Source of the DNA: Paenibacillus sp.
Lineage (GTDB): Bacteria > Bacillota > Bacilli > Paenibacillales > YIM-B00363
Reading direction: 5' to 3'
Length of the DNA: 64,000 bases
Assembly: GCF_031177825.1 (NCBI RefSeq)
Contig: NZ_JAPSKE010000007.1
Coordinates: 62,001 to 126,000 of the forward strand
In this document: positions 48,180 to 56,839 of the stretch, in pieces
How the letters are laid out: every line of letters begins with the position of its first letter
How positions within the stretch are numbered: position 1 is the stretch's first letter
Position numbers and translations under genes: made by a program
Notes under the pieces: generated by a model
Told to the model about the DNA's origin: nothing
The model's database searches: none
What the model saw: the letters and a program-made list of their open reading frames with translations, nothing else

Positions 48180-48416
48180 TTACAATCCTTCGAATTGCTC
48201 GACGATGTGCGCGCGTTCTTCTTCCGTGCCGTTGAACCGCTCCGGCGCGAAGCGCTGCTCCACCCAATGCTTCAGCTCCGCGCGGCTATAGAACGTCCGG
48301 GATTCCTCGCCCCATTGATCGCTGATTTCGATAACCTCGATCTCGCGCCCCCGCACTTCGGCGTTGATCATATTCCACTTGTCGCGCTTCCAAATCTGCA
48401 CTTTTTTCGTCGCCAT
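48180..48416 (-). CDS. Conserved small protein of unknown function (78 aa)
   Basis: A compact charged protein with 'WKRDKWNMINAEVRGREIEV' and 'SRAELKHWVEQRF', no signal or membrane segment. AAGGGTGATGG lies before the ATG. The pattern of a basic N-terminus and amphipathic C-terminal helix suggests a small cytoplasmic protein. Function not recognised. Confidence 0.7.
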   Translation of the reverse strand: MATKKVQIWKRDKWNMINAEVRGREIEVIEISDQWGEESRTFYSRAELKHWVEQRFAPERFNGTEEERAHIVEQFEGL

Positions 48417-48544
48417 GTCCGTCCATCACCCTTTCCGCGCCATCATACAAAAAATGTGCCCTAAATGCAAACGGGTATGCTACAATACCGTCAAGCCGGT
48501 CGCGGAGGCGGCCGGGAAGAGCCGAGCGAGGAGAGATGAGGAAG

Positions 48545-49303
48545 ATGAGCCGAGAGAAACAAGGGAATCAAGGGAATCATGGGGAAAAGGAAGCCTTCTA
48601 TCCGCAGATTGGGGTAGCCGTGACATGCCGTTCGTTCCGGGAATACGAGGCGATGTTCGCGCTGGAGGACGATGCGCCCTTCCGCGGGCCGACGCTCGAC
48701 GTCGCCGGCGGCGCGTCGTCGTTCGCGGCGGAGGCGCGCCGGCGCGGCGCGCGGGTCGTGTCCGCGGATCCGCGCTACGCGAAAACCGCGGAGGCGCTCT
48801 ACGCGGAGAGCGCGGAGGAGATCGCGGCGTCGACCGCGAAGCTGGAGCGGGCGAGAGAGCGGTTCGACTGGACGTTCTACGGTTCGCCGGAAGCGCACCG
48901 GGAGAATCGGGAGGCGTCGCTCGAGCGGTTCATCGCGGATTACCGGGCGGAAGCCGGATCGGGCGCGTATACGGCGGCTTCGCTGCCGCGGCTGCCGTTC
49001 GAGGACGGCGCGTTCGCGTTGACGTTGTGCAGTCATTTCCTCTTCTTATATGAAGAACAATTCGGAACCGAGTTTCACCGCGACGCGTTGAGGGAGCTGT
49101 ACCGCGTTACGCGCCCGGGAGGCGAGGTCCGGATTTATCCGCTGTATACGTTAAAGCACGAGAGGTATCCGGGCTTGGACGACATCGTTCGCGAGTTCGA
49201 AGCGGCGGGCGCCGACGTCCGGCTGCCGCCGTCCCGGTTGACGTTCATTCCCGGCTCGACGCGGCTATTGTTGATCCGCAAGCCGGCGAGCGGCAAGAGC
49301 TGA
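48545..49303 (+). CDS. SAM-dependent class I methyltransferase
   Basis: About 252 residues. The SAM-binding motif I is 'TLDVAGGASSFAAEA', motif II acid in 'VVSADPRY', and the later 'LPFEDGAFALTLCSHFLF' and 'ELYRVTRPGGEVRIYPL' are typical of UbiE/SAM_11-type methyltransferases. The start is uncertain: AGGAG suits 48545 (11 bases), while an ATG at 48536 is too close. Substrate unknown. Followed by the 51 bp repeat array. Confidence 0.82.
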   Translation: MSREKQGNQGNHGEKEAFYPQIGVAVTCRSFREYEAMFALEDDAPFRGPTLDVAGGASSFAAEARRRGARVVSADPRYAKTAEALYAESAEEIAASTAKLERARERFDWTFYGSPEAHRENREASLERFIADYRAEAGSGAYTAASLPRLPFEDGAFALTLCSHFLFLYEEQFGTEFHRDALRELYRVTRPGGEVRIYPLYTLKHERYPGLDDIVREFEAAGADVRLPPSRLTFIPGSTRLLLIRKPASGKS

Positions 49304-49323
49304 CCCTGTCTAAATTGCCGATG

Positions 49324-49527
49324 TAAGCGGAACTTTCCGCCTATAGCCGCACTTCCGCGCCTAAACGGTCGACGTAAGCGGAATTTTCCGCCTATAGCCG
49401 CACTTTTGCGCTTAAACGGTCAACGTCAGCGGGATTTTCCGCTTATAGCCGCACATCTGCGCCTAAACGGTCGACAGAAGCGGAATTTTCCGCCTATAAC
49501 CGCCATCTGCGCCTAGTTCGGGTAAGG
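49324..49527. repeat. Tandem array of four 51 bp repeats with internal palindrome
   Basis: Four units begin at about 49324, 49375, 49426 and 49477, each exactly 51 bp from the last. Each has a palindromic GCGGAATTTTCCGC-type core, then CTATAGCCGCAC and GCGCCTAAACGGTCGAC. The last unit is degenerate at its end. The array fills most of the 294 bp between the methyltransferase gene and the convergent nitroreductase gene. Confidence 0.9.
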
Positions 49528-49555
49528 GGTTGCCGAAGCATAAGCCGCCTACACG

Positions 49556-49591
49556 AAAGAAACCGCCCGGGAATGTCCAGGGCGGTTTCTT
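49556..49591. terminator. Terminator of the nitroreductase gene, possibly bidirectional
   Basis: AAAGAAACCGCCC / GGGCGGTTTCTT stem; on the minus strand the stem is followed by TTTCG. Confidence 0.75.
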
Positions 49592-49597
49592 GCCGTC

Positions 49598-50245
49598 TTA
49601 CTCGATGATCGTAAGGATGTCTTCCACCGGCTTGCGCGGCAGCTTGGCGGGCGTCTCCGCCGGTACCCCAAGCGCGATGACCATGTTGACCTGCGCTTCG
49701 TCGCGAATGCCGAGGTATTCCTTCAGCGCCTCCTCGGCGAGCAGGACGGGACCGGTCATCGGGCAAGTGGCGAGTCCGCGGGCATGCGCGGCGAGCATCA
49801 GGTTTTGCGAGGCGAGGCAGCTCGACTTGATGCCTTCCTCGCGCCATACCTCGTCGGGAACGAGCCCGATCGGATCGAAGATTTTCTCGCGGAACTTGGA
49901 CGCGTACGGCGTGGCGAGGCAGACGATCAGCGCCGGCGCGTCCCGGAACGCGGTCGCGTAAGGACCGAAGGAACGAACGAGCAAGCGCGCTTCCTTCTCG
50001 AGCCCGCGCTCGGTCGCTTCCGCCGCGCGGCGGTTCAACGCCTCCCACGTCAGCTCTTCGATGCGCGCGATCTTCTCGCGGTTCAGCACGACGACGAATT
50101 CCCACGTCTGGGAGTTCGTATCGCTCGGGGCGTAGCGGGCGCAGTCGATAATCTCTTGGATATCTTCGACGGAGACCGGCGCGTCCGTATATTTCCGCAC
50201 GCTTCTGCGTTCGTGCATGTTGGCTTTAATTAAAGGATAGGACAT
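49598..50245 (-). CDS. Nitroreductase-family FMN oxidoreductase
   Basis: A 215-residue protein with the FMN-binding 'ERRSVRKYTDAPVS' near residue 12, 'ARYAPSDTNSQTWEF' and the later 'ARGLATCPMTGP'. NAD(P)H-dependent reduction of quinones or nitro compounds is the family activity. The ATG at 50245 starts the family-typical N-terminus; a GTG at 50263 is a longer option. A strong promoter and a palindromic operator lie upstream, so it is regulated as a single gene. Confidence 0.88.
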   Translation of the reverse strand: MSYPLIKANMHERRSVRKYTDAPVSVEDIQEIIDCARYAPSDTNSQTWEFVVVLNREKIARIEELTWEALNRRAAEATERGLEKEARLLVRSFGPYATAFRDAPALIVCLATPYASKFREKIFDPIGLVPDEVWREEGIKSSCLASQNLMLAAHARGLATCPMTGPVLLAEEALKEYLGIRDEAQVNMVIALGVPAETPAKLPRKPVEDILTIIE

Positions 50246-50275
50246 TAGAAGTTCACGCCTCACGGTTTCATATTT

Positions 50276-50292
50276 TTAGTAGTTGGTACTAA
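50276..50292. promoter_or_regulatory. Operator palindrome before the nitroreductase gene
   Basis: TTAGTAGTTGGTACTAA: perfect six-base arms around five bases, placed at about +6 to +22 of the predicted transcript, where a bound repressor would block it. It resembles MarR/HxlR-type redox-sensor sites such as those of YodB, by memory of that family. Confidence 0.6.
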
Positions 50293-50304
50293 TACCATAT
50301 CACA

Positions 50305-50332
50305 ATTATAACGTTCTGTGACAGGGCGTCAA
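50305..50332 (-). promoter_or_regulatory. Promoter of the nitroreductase gene
   Basis: Minus strand TTGACG (50332-50327) and TATAAT (50310-50305), 16-base spacer: a near-consensus sigma-A promoter. Confidence 0.75.
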
Positions 50333-50409
50333 GCGCGCTTCTGTCGGACGATCGAACGTGCTATGATGGATAACAACGATTGCGGAATCAGCGGAGAAGG
50401 AGGGAGCCC

Positions 50410-50739
50410 ATGGAGCCTTTCGCGCCGGAAGCGCATTTCGCGTTCGACGCTCGCCTCGGAATCCCGACGCCGGAGCTGCGGCGGGAATGGAACGAGTTTA
50501 CCGCGGCGGAGCAGTCGGCCATACTGTATTATTGGGAGACGGTGCGCGGAGCGATCCCGGACCGCATCTTCGCTTTCGAGAGGGAAATCGTCGCTCTGCA
50601 GGCGCGGCTCGACGACGAGGAAGACTTCGAGATCGTCTGCGCTTTGACGTGGGATATCGCGGAGCGGGCGAGCCGCATCAACGATTTGCATTTATATTTC
50701 CGTTTAAACCAAGACGTTGCGGTGAAAGCCCATCATTAG
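50410..50739 (+). CDS. Protein of unknown function (109 aa)
   Basis: A 109-residue acidic, mostly helical protein with 'WNEFTAAEQSAILYYWETVR' and 'LTWDIAERASRINDLHLYFR'. The ATG has GAAGGAGGGAG upstream. It lies 43 bp before the next unknown gene and may be co-transcribed with it and the terpene synthase gene. No membrane segment, no known motif. Confidence 0.7.
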   Translation: MEPFAPEAHFAFDARLGIPTPELRREWNEFTAAEQSAILYYWETVRGAIPDRIFAFEREIVALQARLDDEEDFEIVCALTWDIAERASRINDLHLYFRLNQDVAVKAHH

Positions 50740-50782
50740 CTATACTGGTTGGAGAATTTTCCGGACGGACGGAGGCGTACGC

Positions 50783-51319
50783 ATGAGCATAGAGGAAGCG
50801 CGCGGCTTGATTTCCGCGCTTGCAGACCGGGAGCCGCCGCAGGCGCTGTCGCCCAAGCGGCCGCCGGACGAGTCGGTTTCCGCCGCGATCCGCCGGCTGA
50901 CCCCGGGGGACGCGCCGGAGGCGAGGGCGCTTCGCTCCGCGCTGCTGCTGTGGAACGACGATCTGGACGGCTCGCACGCGTTGTCGCAAGAGCTGCATAC
51001 GCCGACGGGCAGTCTGCTTCACGGCATCATGCATCGGATGGAAGGCGATTATTGGAACGCGGACTACTGGTTCCGCCGCGTCGGCGCGCATCCGTGTTAC
51101 GCGGACATCGCCCGCGAAGCGGCGCTCGCGGAGGGCGTCGGCGCGTTCGTCGTCCGCGGCGACTGGGACCCGTCCGCCTTCAACCGAGCGGTGGAACGCG
51201 CCCTGCAAGGGGGCGACGCGGCCGAGATCGGGAAGCTTGAGCGGCTGCAGCGAGCCGAGATGACGGCCGTCGCCCGCTATTGCTTGCATCAATGCTTCGG
51301 AGGTACGTCGCTTGGTTGA
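50783..51319 (+). CDS. Conserved protein of unknown function (178 aa)
   Basis: Contains 'HGIMHRMEGDYWNADYWFRRVG' split over residues ~73-95, a conserved pattern I associate with widespread uncharacterised bacterial proteins. No signal or membrane span. It overlaps the start of the sesquarterpene synthase gene by eight bases, which implies coupled translation. Function unknown. Confidence 0.75.
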   Translation: MSIEEARGLISALADREPPQALSPKRPPDESVSAAIRRLTPGDAPEARALRSALLLWNDDLDGSHALSQELHTPTGSLLHGIMHRMEGDYWNADYWFRRVGAHPCYADIAREAALAEGVGAFVVRGDWDPSAFNRAVERALQGGDAAEIGKLERLQRAEMTAVARYCLHQCFGGTSLG

Positions 51320-52427
51320 TTCCAGACGCGAGGCGGCCGCCGCGCCGCGAGGGCCGCTGTCGCTCATGCTGCGAGTATATCGGCAGGTGCTTCCGGAAGT
51401 CGCCCGGGAGCTGGACCGATGGACGGCGGAGGCCGCCGCGATTCCCGACGCGGAGCTGCGCGCGCAGGCGATCGCCAGTCTGTCGACGAAGCGGTTCCAT
51501 TGCGAAGGAGGCTCCGTCTACGCGCTCTTGCGACCGGAGCGCCGGGGCGCGCTCATCCCGCTCATCGTGGCGCTGCAGACGATCAGCGATTATTTGGACA
51601 ACCTGTGCGATCGGTCGACGTCGATGGATGCGGCGGATTTCCGCCAGCTGCATCTCGCGATGCACGAAGCGGTCGATCCGGAGCTGCCGCCGTCGGATTA
51701 TTACGCGCTGCGCGCGGAGCGGGAAGACGGCGGATATTTGCGCCGCCTCGTCGAGACATGTCGCGGCAATATCGCGACGCTGCCGTCGTACGAGGCGGTC
51801 AAGCCGTACGTGAAGGAGCTGGTCGGCCTGTACGGCGACCTTCAGGTGCATAAGCACATTCGCCGGGAGGACCGGGAGCCGGCGCTGACCGGCTGGTGGT
51901 CGGCGCATCGGGACAAGTGTCCCGAGCTCGGCTGGAACGAGTTCGCCGCGGCGACCGGCTCCACGCTCGGCATGTTTTATTTGTTCGCCGTCGCGGCGGG
52001 CGAAGGCGTTACGGTAGGGCAAGCGGAGCGCGCTCGAGACGCTTATTTTCCGTACGTCTGCGGTCTTCACATCCTGCTCGATTACTTGATCGACATGGAG
52101 GAGGATCGCATCGGGGGCGACCTGAACTTCTGCGAGTATTTCGACGACGCCCGCCGGACGGCGGAGCGCATCGAATGGATCGCCGGAACGGCGCGGGAGC
52201 GCGTACGCGAGCTCGACGACCGGCGGTTTCACGGCATGATCGTCGAAGGGCTGCTCGCTTTGTATTTATCGGATCCGAAGGTGAGGCGGCAGGAGGACGT
52301 CGCCGGCGTCACGAAGCGGCTGATGCGGAACAGCCCGTTGACGCGGATGTTCTTCTGGGCGAACAGCGTATGGATCCGCAAGCGGCAAGGCATCGACCGG
52401 CCGCAAATTCAAGACGCAAGATCTTAA
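51312..52427 (+). CDS. ytpB: Tetraprenyl-beta-curcumene synthase (DUF2600, YtpB family)
   Basis: A 371-residue helical protein with the two acidic motifs of large terpene cyclases of the YtpB type: D93-Y-L-D96-N-L-C-D100 and D257-Y-L-I-D261-M-E-E-D265. The characterised Bacillus enzyme cyclises the C35 chain heptaprenyl diphosphate to tetraprenyl-beta-curcumene, a spore-associated sesquarterpene precursor. TTG start with GGAGGT at seven bases, inside the end of the preceding gene. No heptaprenyl synthase or squalene-hopene-type cyclase gene is in the window. Confidence 0.9.
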   Translation: MVDSRREAAAAPRGPLSLMLRVYRQVLPEVARELDRWTAEAAAIPDAELRAQAIASLSTKRFHCEGGSVYALLRPERRGALIPLIVALQTISDYLDNLCDRSTSMDAADFRQLHLAMHEAVDPELPPSDYYALRAEREDGGYLRRLVETCRGNIATLPSYEAVKPYVKELVGLYGDLQVHKHIRREDREPALTGWWSAHRDKCPELGWNEFAAATGSTLGMFYLFAVAAGEGVTVGQAERARDAYFPYVCGLHILLDYLIDMEEDRIGGDLNFCEYFDDARRTAERIEWIAGTARERVRELDDRRFHGMIVEGLLALYLSDPKVRRQEDVAGVTKRLMRNSPLTRMFFWANSVWIRKRQGIDRPQIQDARS

Positions 52428-52443
52428 ACAGAGGTAAGGAAGG

Positions 52444-53421
52444 ATGGCGGAGACCATGTCTGTACAATCGATAGCGGTATTAACGAGCGGAGGAGACTCC
52501 CAGGGAATGAACGCGGCCGTTCGAGCGGTCGTGCGCAGCGCGTTGTTCCACGGATTGAAGGTGTACGCGGTGCAGCGGGGCTATCACGGGTTGATTCACG
52601 ACGACATCCGCGAGATGGATTTGCGCAGCGTCGGCGATATTATTCAGCGGGGCGGCACGATTCTGCAGACGGCTCGTTCGAAGGAGTTCATGACGCTCGA
52701 AGGGCAGCAGATCGGCGCGGAGAACTTGCGCAAGCGCGGCATCGACGGCCTCGTCGTCATCGGCGGCGACGGTTCGTACCAAGGCGCGAACAAGCTTCGG
52801 CTGCAGGGCATCAAGACGATGGGGCTGCCGGGCACGATCGACAACGATATCCCGTTCACCGATATCACGATCGGCTTCGACACGGCGGTCGGCATCGTCG
52901 TCGACGCGGTGAACAAGCTGCGCGATACGATGACGTCGCACGAACGTTCGTCCGTCGTAGAGGTCATGGGCCGCCATTGCGGCGATATCGCGTTGTACGC
53001 GGGCCTCGCGAGCGGCGCCGAAGCGATTCTCGTGCCGGAGATGCCGTTCGACCTCGACAAGATCTCGGCTTCGATGAAGCATCACTTCGCCGGCGGCAAG
53101 CGGCACAGCATCATCCTCGTCGCCGAAGGCGTGGGCAAGGGCGAAGACATCGCCAACCGCATCACCGAATCGAGCGGCATCGAGTGCCGGGTGACCGTCC
53201 TCGGTCATATCCAACGCGGCGGCTCGCCGACGCACAACGATCGGATTCTCGCAAGCCGCTTAGGCGATTTCGCGGTACGGCGCTTGATCGCGGGCGACTC
53301 CGGCAAAGCGGTCGGCGTCATCCAGAACGAGCTCGTCGCCACCGACATCGAGAAGGTCGTCAGCACGAAGAAGCCGTTCAACAAGGACTTGTACGATTTG
53401 GCGCTTCGATTATCGCAATAA
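52444..53421 (+). CDS. pfkA: 6-phosphofructokinase (ATP-dependent type)
   Basis: A 325-residue Pfk. 'LTSGGDSQGMNAAVRAVV' (residues ~13-30), 'GGDGS' (107-111) and catalytic D133 in 'PGTIDNDIP' are intact; the Gly of GGDGS favours ATP over pyrophosphate. Position 20 is Gln where bacterial PfkA has Pro (GGDxPG). It starts 16 bp after ytpB, so it may be expressed with it, and ends at a terminator. It is not next to pyk or accA, so it could be a paralogue of the main glycolytic enzyme. Confidence 0.93.
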   Translation: MAETMSVQSIAVLTSGGDSQGMNAAVRAVVRSALFHGLKVYAVQRGYHGLIHDDIREMDLRSVGDIIQRGGTILQTARSKEFMTLEGQQIGAENLRKRGIDGLVVIGGDGSYQGANKLRLQGIKTMGLPGTIDNDIPFTDITIGFDTAVGIVVDAVNKLRDTMTSHERSSVVEVMGRHCGDIALYAGLASGAEAILVPEMPFDLDKISASMKHHFAGGKRHSIILVAEGVGKGEDIANRITESSGIECRVTVLGHIQRGGSPTHNDRILASRLGDFAVRRLIAGDSGKAVGVIQNELVATDIEKVVSTKKPFNKDLYDLALRLSQ

Positions 53422-53464
53422 CGGCAGGATGGCCTCGCGGCCGTTCGACGAAAGCTGTTTATCC

Positions 53465-53500
53465 ATACCCCTCGGACTCCAGCGTCCGAGGGGTATTCGT
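53465..53500 (+). terminator. Terminator of pfkA
   Basis: Stem ATACCCCTCGGAC / GTCCGAGGGGTAT with a six-base loop and TCGTTTTC. Confidence 0.8.
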
Positions 53501-53571
53501 TTTCGAAGACAGCGGCCCCGCGGACAGGCGAATGCCCCCGTCCTCGGCGGAGAACGGGGGCATGCGGGGCG

Positions 53572-53769
53572 TCACCGAGAATGGATCGTCACGAATTCGA
53601 AATCGCCGCGGAACAACCGCGACCCGGATACGGTCACGTAAATCGGATTGAACGCGTCTAGCGCGCCGACGAAGTCGAGGTTGCTTCCCAGCTTGTCCTT
53701 CGCGTACACGGAAGCCCGCGAACGCAACGCGCGCTCGAACTGGGCGTCCGTCTGCAGCTGTCTGCTCAT
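53572..53769 (-). CDS. Small protein of unknown function (65 aa)
   Basis: A soluble 65-residue protein ('QFERALRSRASVYAKDKLGS', 'FNPIYVTVSGSRLFRGDFEF'). GGGGGGAA precedes the ATG at 53769. A GC-rich hairpin (ATGCCCCCGT / ACGGGGGCAT, 53533-53564) follows its end. No family recognised. Confidence 0.6.
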   Translation of the reverse strand: MSRQLQTDAQFERALRSRASVYAKDKLGSNLDFVGALDAFNPIYVTVSGSRLFRGDFEFVTIHSR

Positions 53770-53821
53770 GATGCATTCCCCCCACACTAGCTTTGCCAGA
53801 GAGCGGGGGGAAATATGTCGG

Positions 53822-55192
53822 TTACTTGCCGCGCGCAGGGCGCGCCCAACCGATGTCCCAACGGGCGCGGTACAGGGCGGTCGCGACGACCGCCAGCTCG
53901 GCGGCGGACCCGGCGGTCAACACGAGCGGCCCGATGACGCCGTTCCACTCCGGGAGGAAGAAGACAAGCGAGACGAGCACGGTCAGCGAGGCCGCGGTGT
54001 TGGCGGCTTGGGACCACATGAAGACGTGCGTGCGGCGGAACAGCATCAGGAAGCCGTTGCCGAAGTCGACCCACGGCAGGACGAGCGCGAGCAGCGCGTA
54101 CACCTTCATGACGTCGAGGGTCGCCGGCAGCAGACGACCGGTCAATCCCATGACCTCGTCGAGCAGGAAGGCCCCGGCCGGGGTGAAGAAGATCGCCGCC
54201 GTCAGCAGTCCCGGCGCGAAGCCGACGAACCGTTGGAAGCGAAAGACGAGCCGCGGGGACGTCGGATAGAAGTTCAACACGATCTGATGAATATACGTGA
54301 ATACGCTCATGATGACGCCGAACACGCTGGAGGCTACGGCGAACGAGGCGATGGACAGCTCGACGTCGAGCGTCTTGCCGAGCAGCGCGTTCGTCGCCGG
54401 GGCGACGGCGATGACGATGAAGGACGAGTACAACAGCGGCCGGTAGAAGCCGAAAATATGGCGCTTAGACGTAATGCCATGATCCTCGACGCGTTCCGGC
54501 AGCTTCCGCGTCAGCGAGCGGCCTTCCCAATAGCAGACGCCGGCCTCGATCAGCATGCCGGCGGCGAAGATGAACGCGCCGACCCACCCGCCGGTGACCG
54601 TGTCGGTGCGAATGAAATATTGCGACAGCGCGAACATGCCGGCGAGCCGGACGATCATGCCGATCGTCACCCACTTCGTCCGCATCTGGCTGATGATGAC
54701 GCCATGGTACAGGCAGCGGAGCGCCGAGAAGACGCTGACCCACATGAAGAACTGGTAGCCGGACACGATCGCCGGCACGAGGCTTACGTCGACGCCGTAC
54801 ACGTCGCGAAAGACGAAGGCGCCGACCGGCGTGTAGCAGATCAGCGCGCCGAACGCGACGGTCGCCCCGATCAAGATCCACGTCACGCCCGACATCGCCC
54901 GGAACGACACGCGGTCGCGCACGAGCGCGGAGCAGGTCTGGCGAACGAGCACCGCCGGCCGCTCGGTTAAGCCGAACAAGCTCGCGCCGAGCGCGTACGC
55001 CGCGATGGCGATCTCCGGATTCGACGCCTTCGATAGCGTGGAGTGGATGATGGAGTGGGTAATGCTGACGAGACAGGCGGCGAAGCCGAGCGGGATGAAA
55101 AATCGCATGAGACTGCTCATCGTCGGGTTGCCGGACTTCGTCCCCGGGGCGGAGGCATTCGGTGTCGTTACGGCTGCGGCGGCTTCTCCCAT
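53822..55192 (-). CDS. MOP/MATE-like multidrug or lipid flippase family membrane protein
   Basis: A 456-residue protein with about twelve hydrophobic segments in two similar halves, of the kind annotated as MatE or ANK-like transporters. The N-terminal ~25 residues are polar. The residue pattern 'RFFIPLGFAACLVSITHSII' opens the first half. GGGAG lies 12-13 bases upstream of the ATG, a loose fit. It could export a small molecule or flip a lipid; the substrate cannot be told. Confidence 0.75.
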   Translation of the reverse strand: MGEAAAAVTTPNASAPGTKSGNPTMSSLMRFFIPLGFAACLVSITHSIIHSTLSKASNPEIAIAAYALGASLFGLTERPAVLVRQTCSALVRDRVSFRAMSGVTWILIGATVAFGALICYTPVGAFVFRDVYGVDVSLVPAIVSGYQFFMWVSVFSALRCLYHGVIISQMRTKWVTIGMIVRLAGMFALSQYFIRTDTVTGGWVGAFIFAAGMLIEAGVCYWEGRSLTRKLPERVEDHGITSKRHIFGFYRPLLYSSFIVIAVAPATNALLGKTLDVELSIASFAVASSVFGVIMSVFTYIHQIVLNFYPTSPRLVFRFQRFVGFAPGLLTAAIFFTPAGAFLLDEVMGLTGRLLPATLDVMKVYALLALVLPWVDFGNGFLMLFRRTHVFMWSQAANTAASLTVLVSLVFFLPEWNGVIGPLVLTAGSAAELAVVATALYRARWDIGWARPARGK

Positions 55193-55435
55193 CGGTACGT
55201 CTCGCTCCCTTACGCGGTTGGTATGAATATCGAATTTACAATTTCTCCATTATAGCAGAATCGGGTCCGGTCGGGGGGCTTGATCGGCAAAACCTCCGTC
55301 TTGTTCGCTCGAAACCGAAGACTAGGGCGTTATTTGCGGATATGGAGGGAGGCATGCCTTCTTCGGCATACGGCAGCGGACGCCTCGGTCGGAGGAACGG
55401 GACGTTTTCCGATTCGTCACCCCCCCGGCGGCGAC

Positions 55436-55482
55436 AAAAAAAGGGCGCCCCCCCTCGCCGCGCGAAAGCGGGGGAAACGCCG
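55436..55482 (-). terminator. Terminator of the DUF4015 gene
   Basis: Minus strand GGCGTTTCCCCC / GGGGGGGCGCC GC-rich stem followed by seven or more T. Confidence 0.7.
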
Positions 55483-55491
55483 TTCCGATGG

Positions 55492-56664
55492 TTATTCTAA
55501 GTCGTAGTCGACGCCTTCGGTGTAGCGGTTGACTGCGTTCCACAGCATAAATTCCTCGATGCCGTTATCCTTCAGCGCCCGAATTTGATCTTCGACTTCC
55601 TTCTTGCCGTATTTAATGTAGCCCTTCACCCACGAAGCGGTGAAATCTTGAATCCAAGGACGGACGATCGGCTGGAAAGGACCCAGCGGCTCCAGCTTCT
55701 TGAACGTATCCTTCATCGCGCCGTCGATCGTGACGTACGGCGCCGCGTCCGGAACGTTCGAGCCGAACCAGCCGGTGGAATAATGGCTTGGATATACCAT
55801 CGGGGAGATGACGTCCACGTACTTCGAAATCAGCTCGAAATCCTGCCCGATCCCTTCGGCGGCCGGAACCGACGCGGCGTACCCGAAGATGTCGACGGAG
55901 ACGCGGACGCCCAGCGGCGTAAGCTGTTCCCTCGCGTATTTCACGAAGTCGGCGACGACTTCGATCCGCTTGCGTTCGTCCTTATGGTAGGCGAGGACGT
56001 CCGCTTTGTTCTCGAACCCTTCCGGGAACCGCACATAGTCGAACTGAATTTCCTTAAATCCGAGCTTCGCGGCTTCCTTCGCCACCTGCACGTTGTACTC
56101 CCATACTTCTTTCCTGTACGGATTGACGAACGACTCGCCGCGTCCGTTCTTCCAGACGGCGCCTTCCGGCGTCACGTACGACAAATCCGGCCGCTTCTCG
56201 GCCAACACCGAATCTTTGAACACGACGATGCGCGCGATCGGATACGCCTCATGCTCCGCCAGGCGGGAAAGCAGGGCGGAAGGGTCGCGAATAATGTTCT
56301 TCGCGGTGCCGATCTCGAGCAGCGCAGGGTCTTGCGTCGGGTACGTAATGTATCCGTAATCGTCTTTCACGTCGATGACGAGACTGTTGAGCTCGGTGTC
56401 GTCGAGCAGCCGGAGCAGCGTCTCAAGCCGCGATCCGCCGGCGCTGTGGGCGGTCGCGTATACTCCCCTTATGACGGGGGCGTCCGGCTGGGGGTCGTCC
56501 TTCTCGATCATCGGAATGCCGGACGAGCCGATCTCCGCATGAACGGCCGCTTGTCTCGCTTGCTCCGTCGCCCGGATCCAGTCGTCCAGCGTCGGCTCCG
56601 ACGCGTTCGTCTGCGCGGCGGCTCCGCCGAGCAGCAGCAGCAATACGGCTGCGATAGTTTCCAT
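55492..56664 (-). CDS. Secreted DUF4015 glycoside hydrolase-like protein
   Basis: A 390-residue protein with an N-terminal signal peptide ('METIAAVLLLLLGGAAA') and a TIM-barrel-like DUF4015 domain: 'RGVYATAHSAGG', 'LVIDVKDDYGYITYP', 'QFDYVRFPEG' and 'ISPMVYPSHYSTGWFG'. The ATG at 56664 has GGGGGAG at nine bases. Family members are linked to cell-wall or surface polysaccharides in Bacillales but not well characterised. It is the only clearly exported glycosidase-like protein in the window. Confidence 0.85.
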   Translation of the reverse strand: METIAAVLLLLLGGAAAQTNASEPTLDDWIRATEQARQAAVHAEIGSSGIPMIEKDDPQPDAPVIRGVYATAHSAGGSRLETLLRLLDDTELNSLVIDVKDDYGYITYPTQDPALLEIGTAKNIIRDPSALLSRLAEHEAYPIARIVVFKDSVLAEKRPDLSYVTPEGAVWKNGRGESFVNPYRKEVWEYNVQVAKEAAKLGFKEIQFDYVRFPEGFENKADVLAYHKDERKRIEVVADFVKYAREQLTPLGVRVSVDIFGYAASVPAAEGIGQDFELISKYVDVISPMVYPSHYSTGWFGSNVPDAAPYVTIDGAMKDTFKKLEPLGPFQPIVRPWIQDFTASWVKGYIKYGKKEVEDQIRALKDNGIEEFMLWNAVNRYTEGVDYDLE

Positions 56665-56839
56665 GTCAACGCACTCCCCCATTGTTCGCTGTCCCCATTA
56701 TATGACACGGTTCGACCGGGGCACAGAGGTTTTTTGTCCCATGGCGTCGAAAGGTAGGCGGCCCAACTTCTCTTTTTTTCAAGAATGCAGTAGGATGTAG
56801 GGATGTATAGAAAATGACCAGCGGATAGGATGGACCGAC

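Noticed and set aside
49324..49527. Possible CRISPR array
   Set aside because: The units are contiguous 51 bp repeats without unique spacers, and no cas genes are near.
53533..53564. GC-rich hairpin after the 65-residue gene as a terminator
   Set aside because: The stem is strong but no T-run follows on the minus strand, so it is only noted with the gene.
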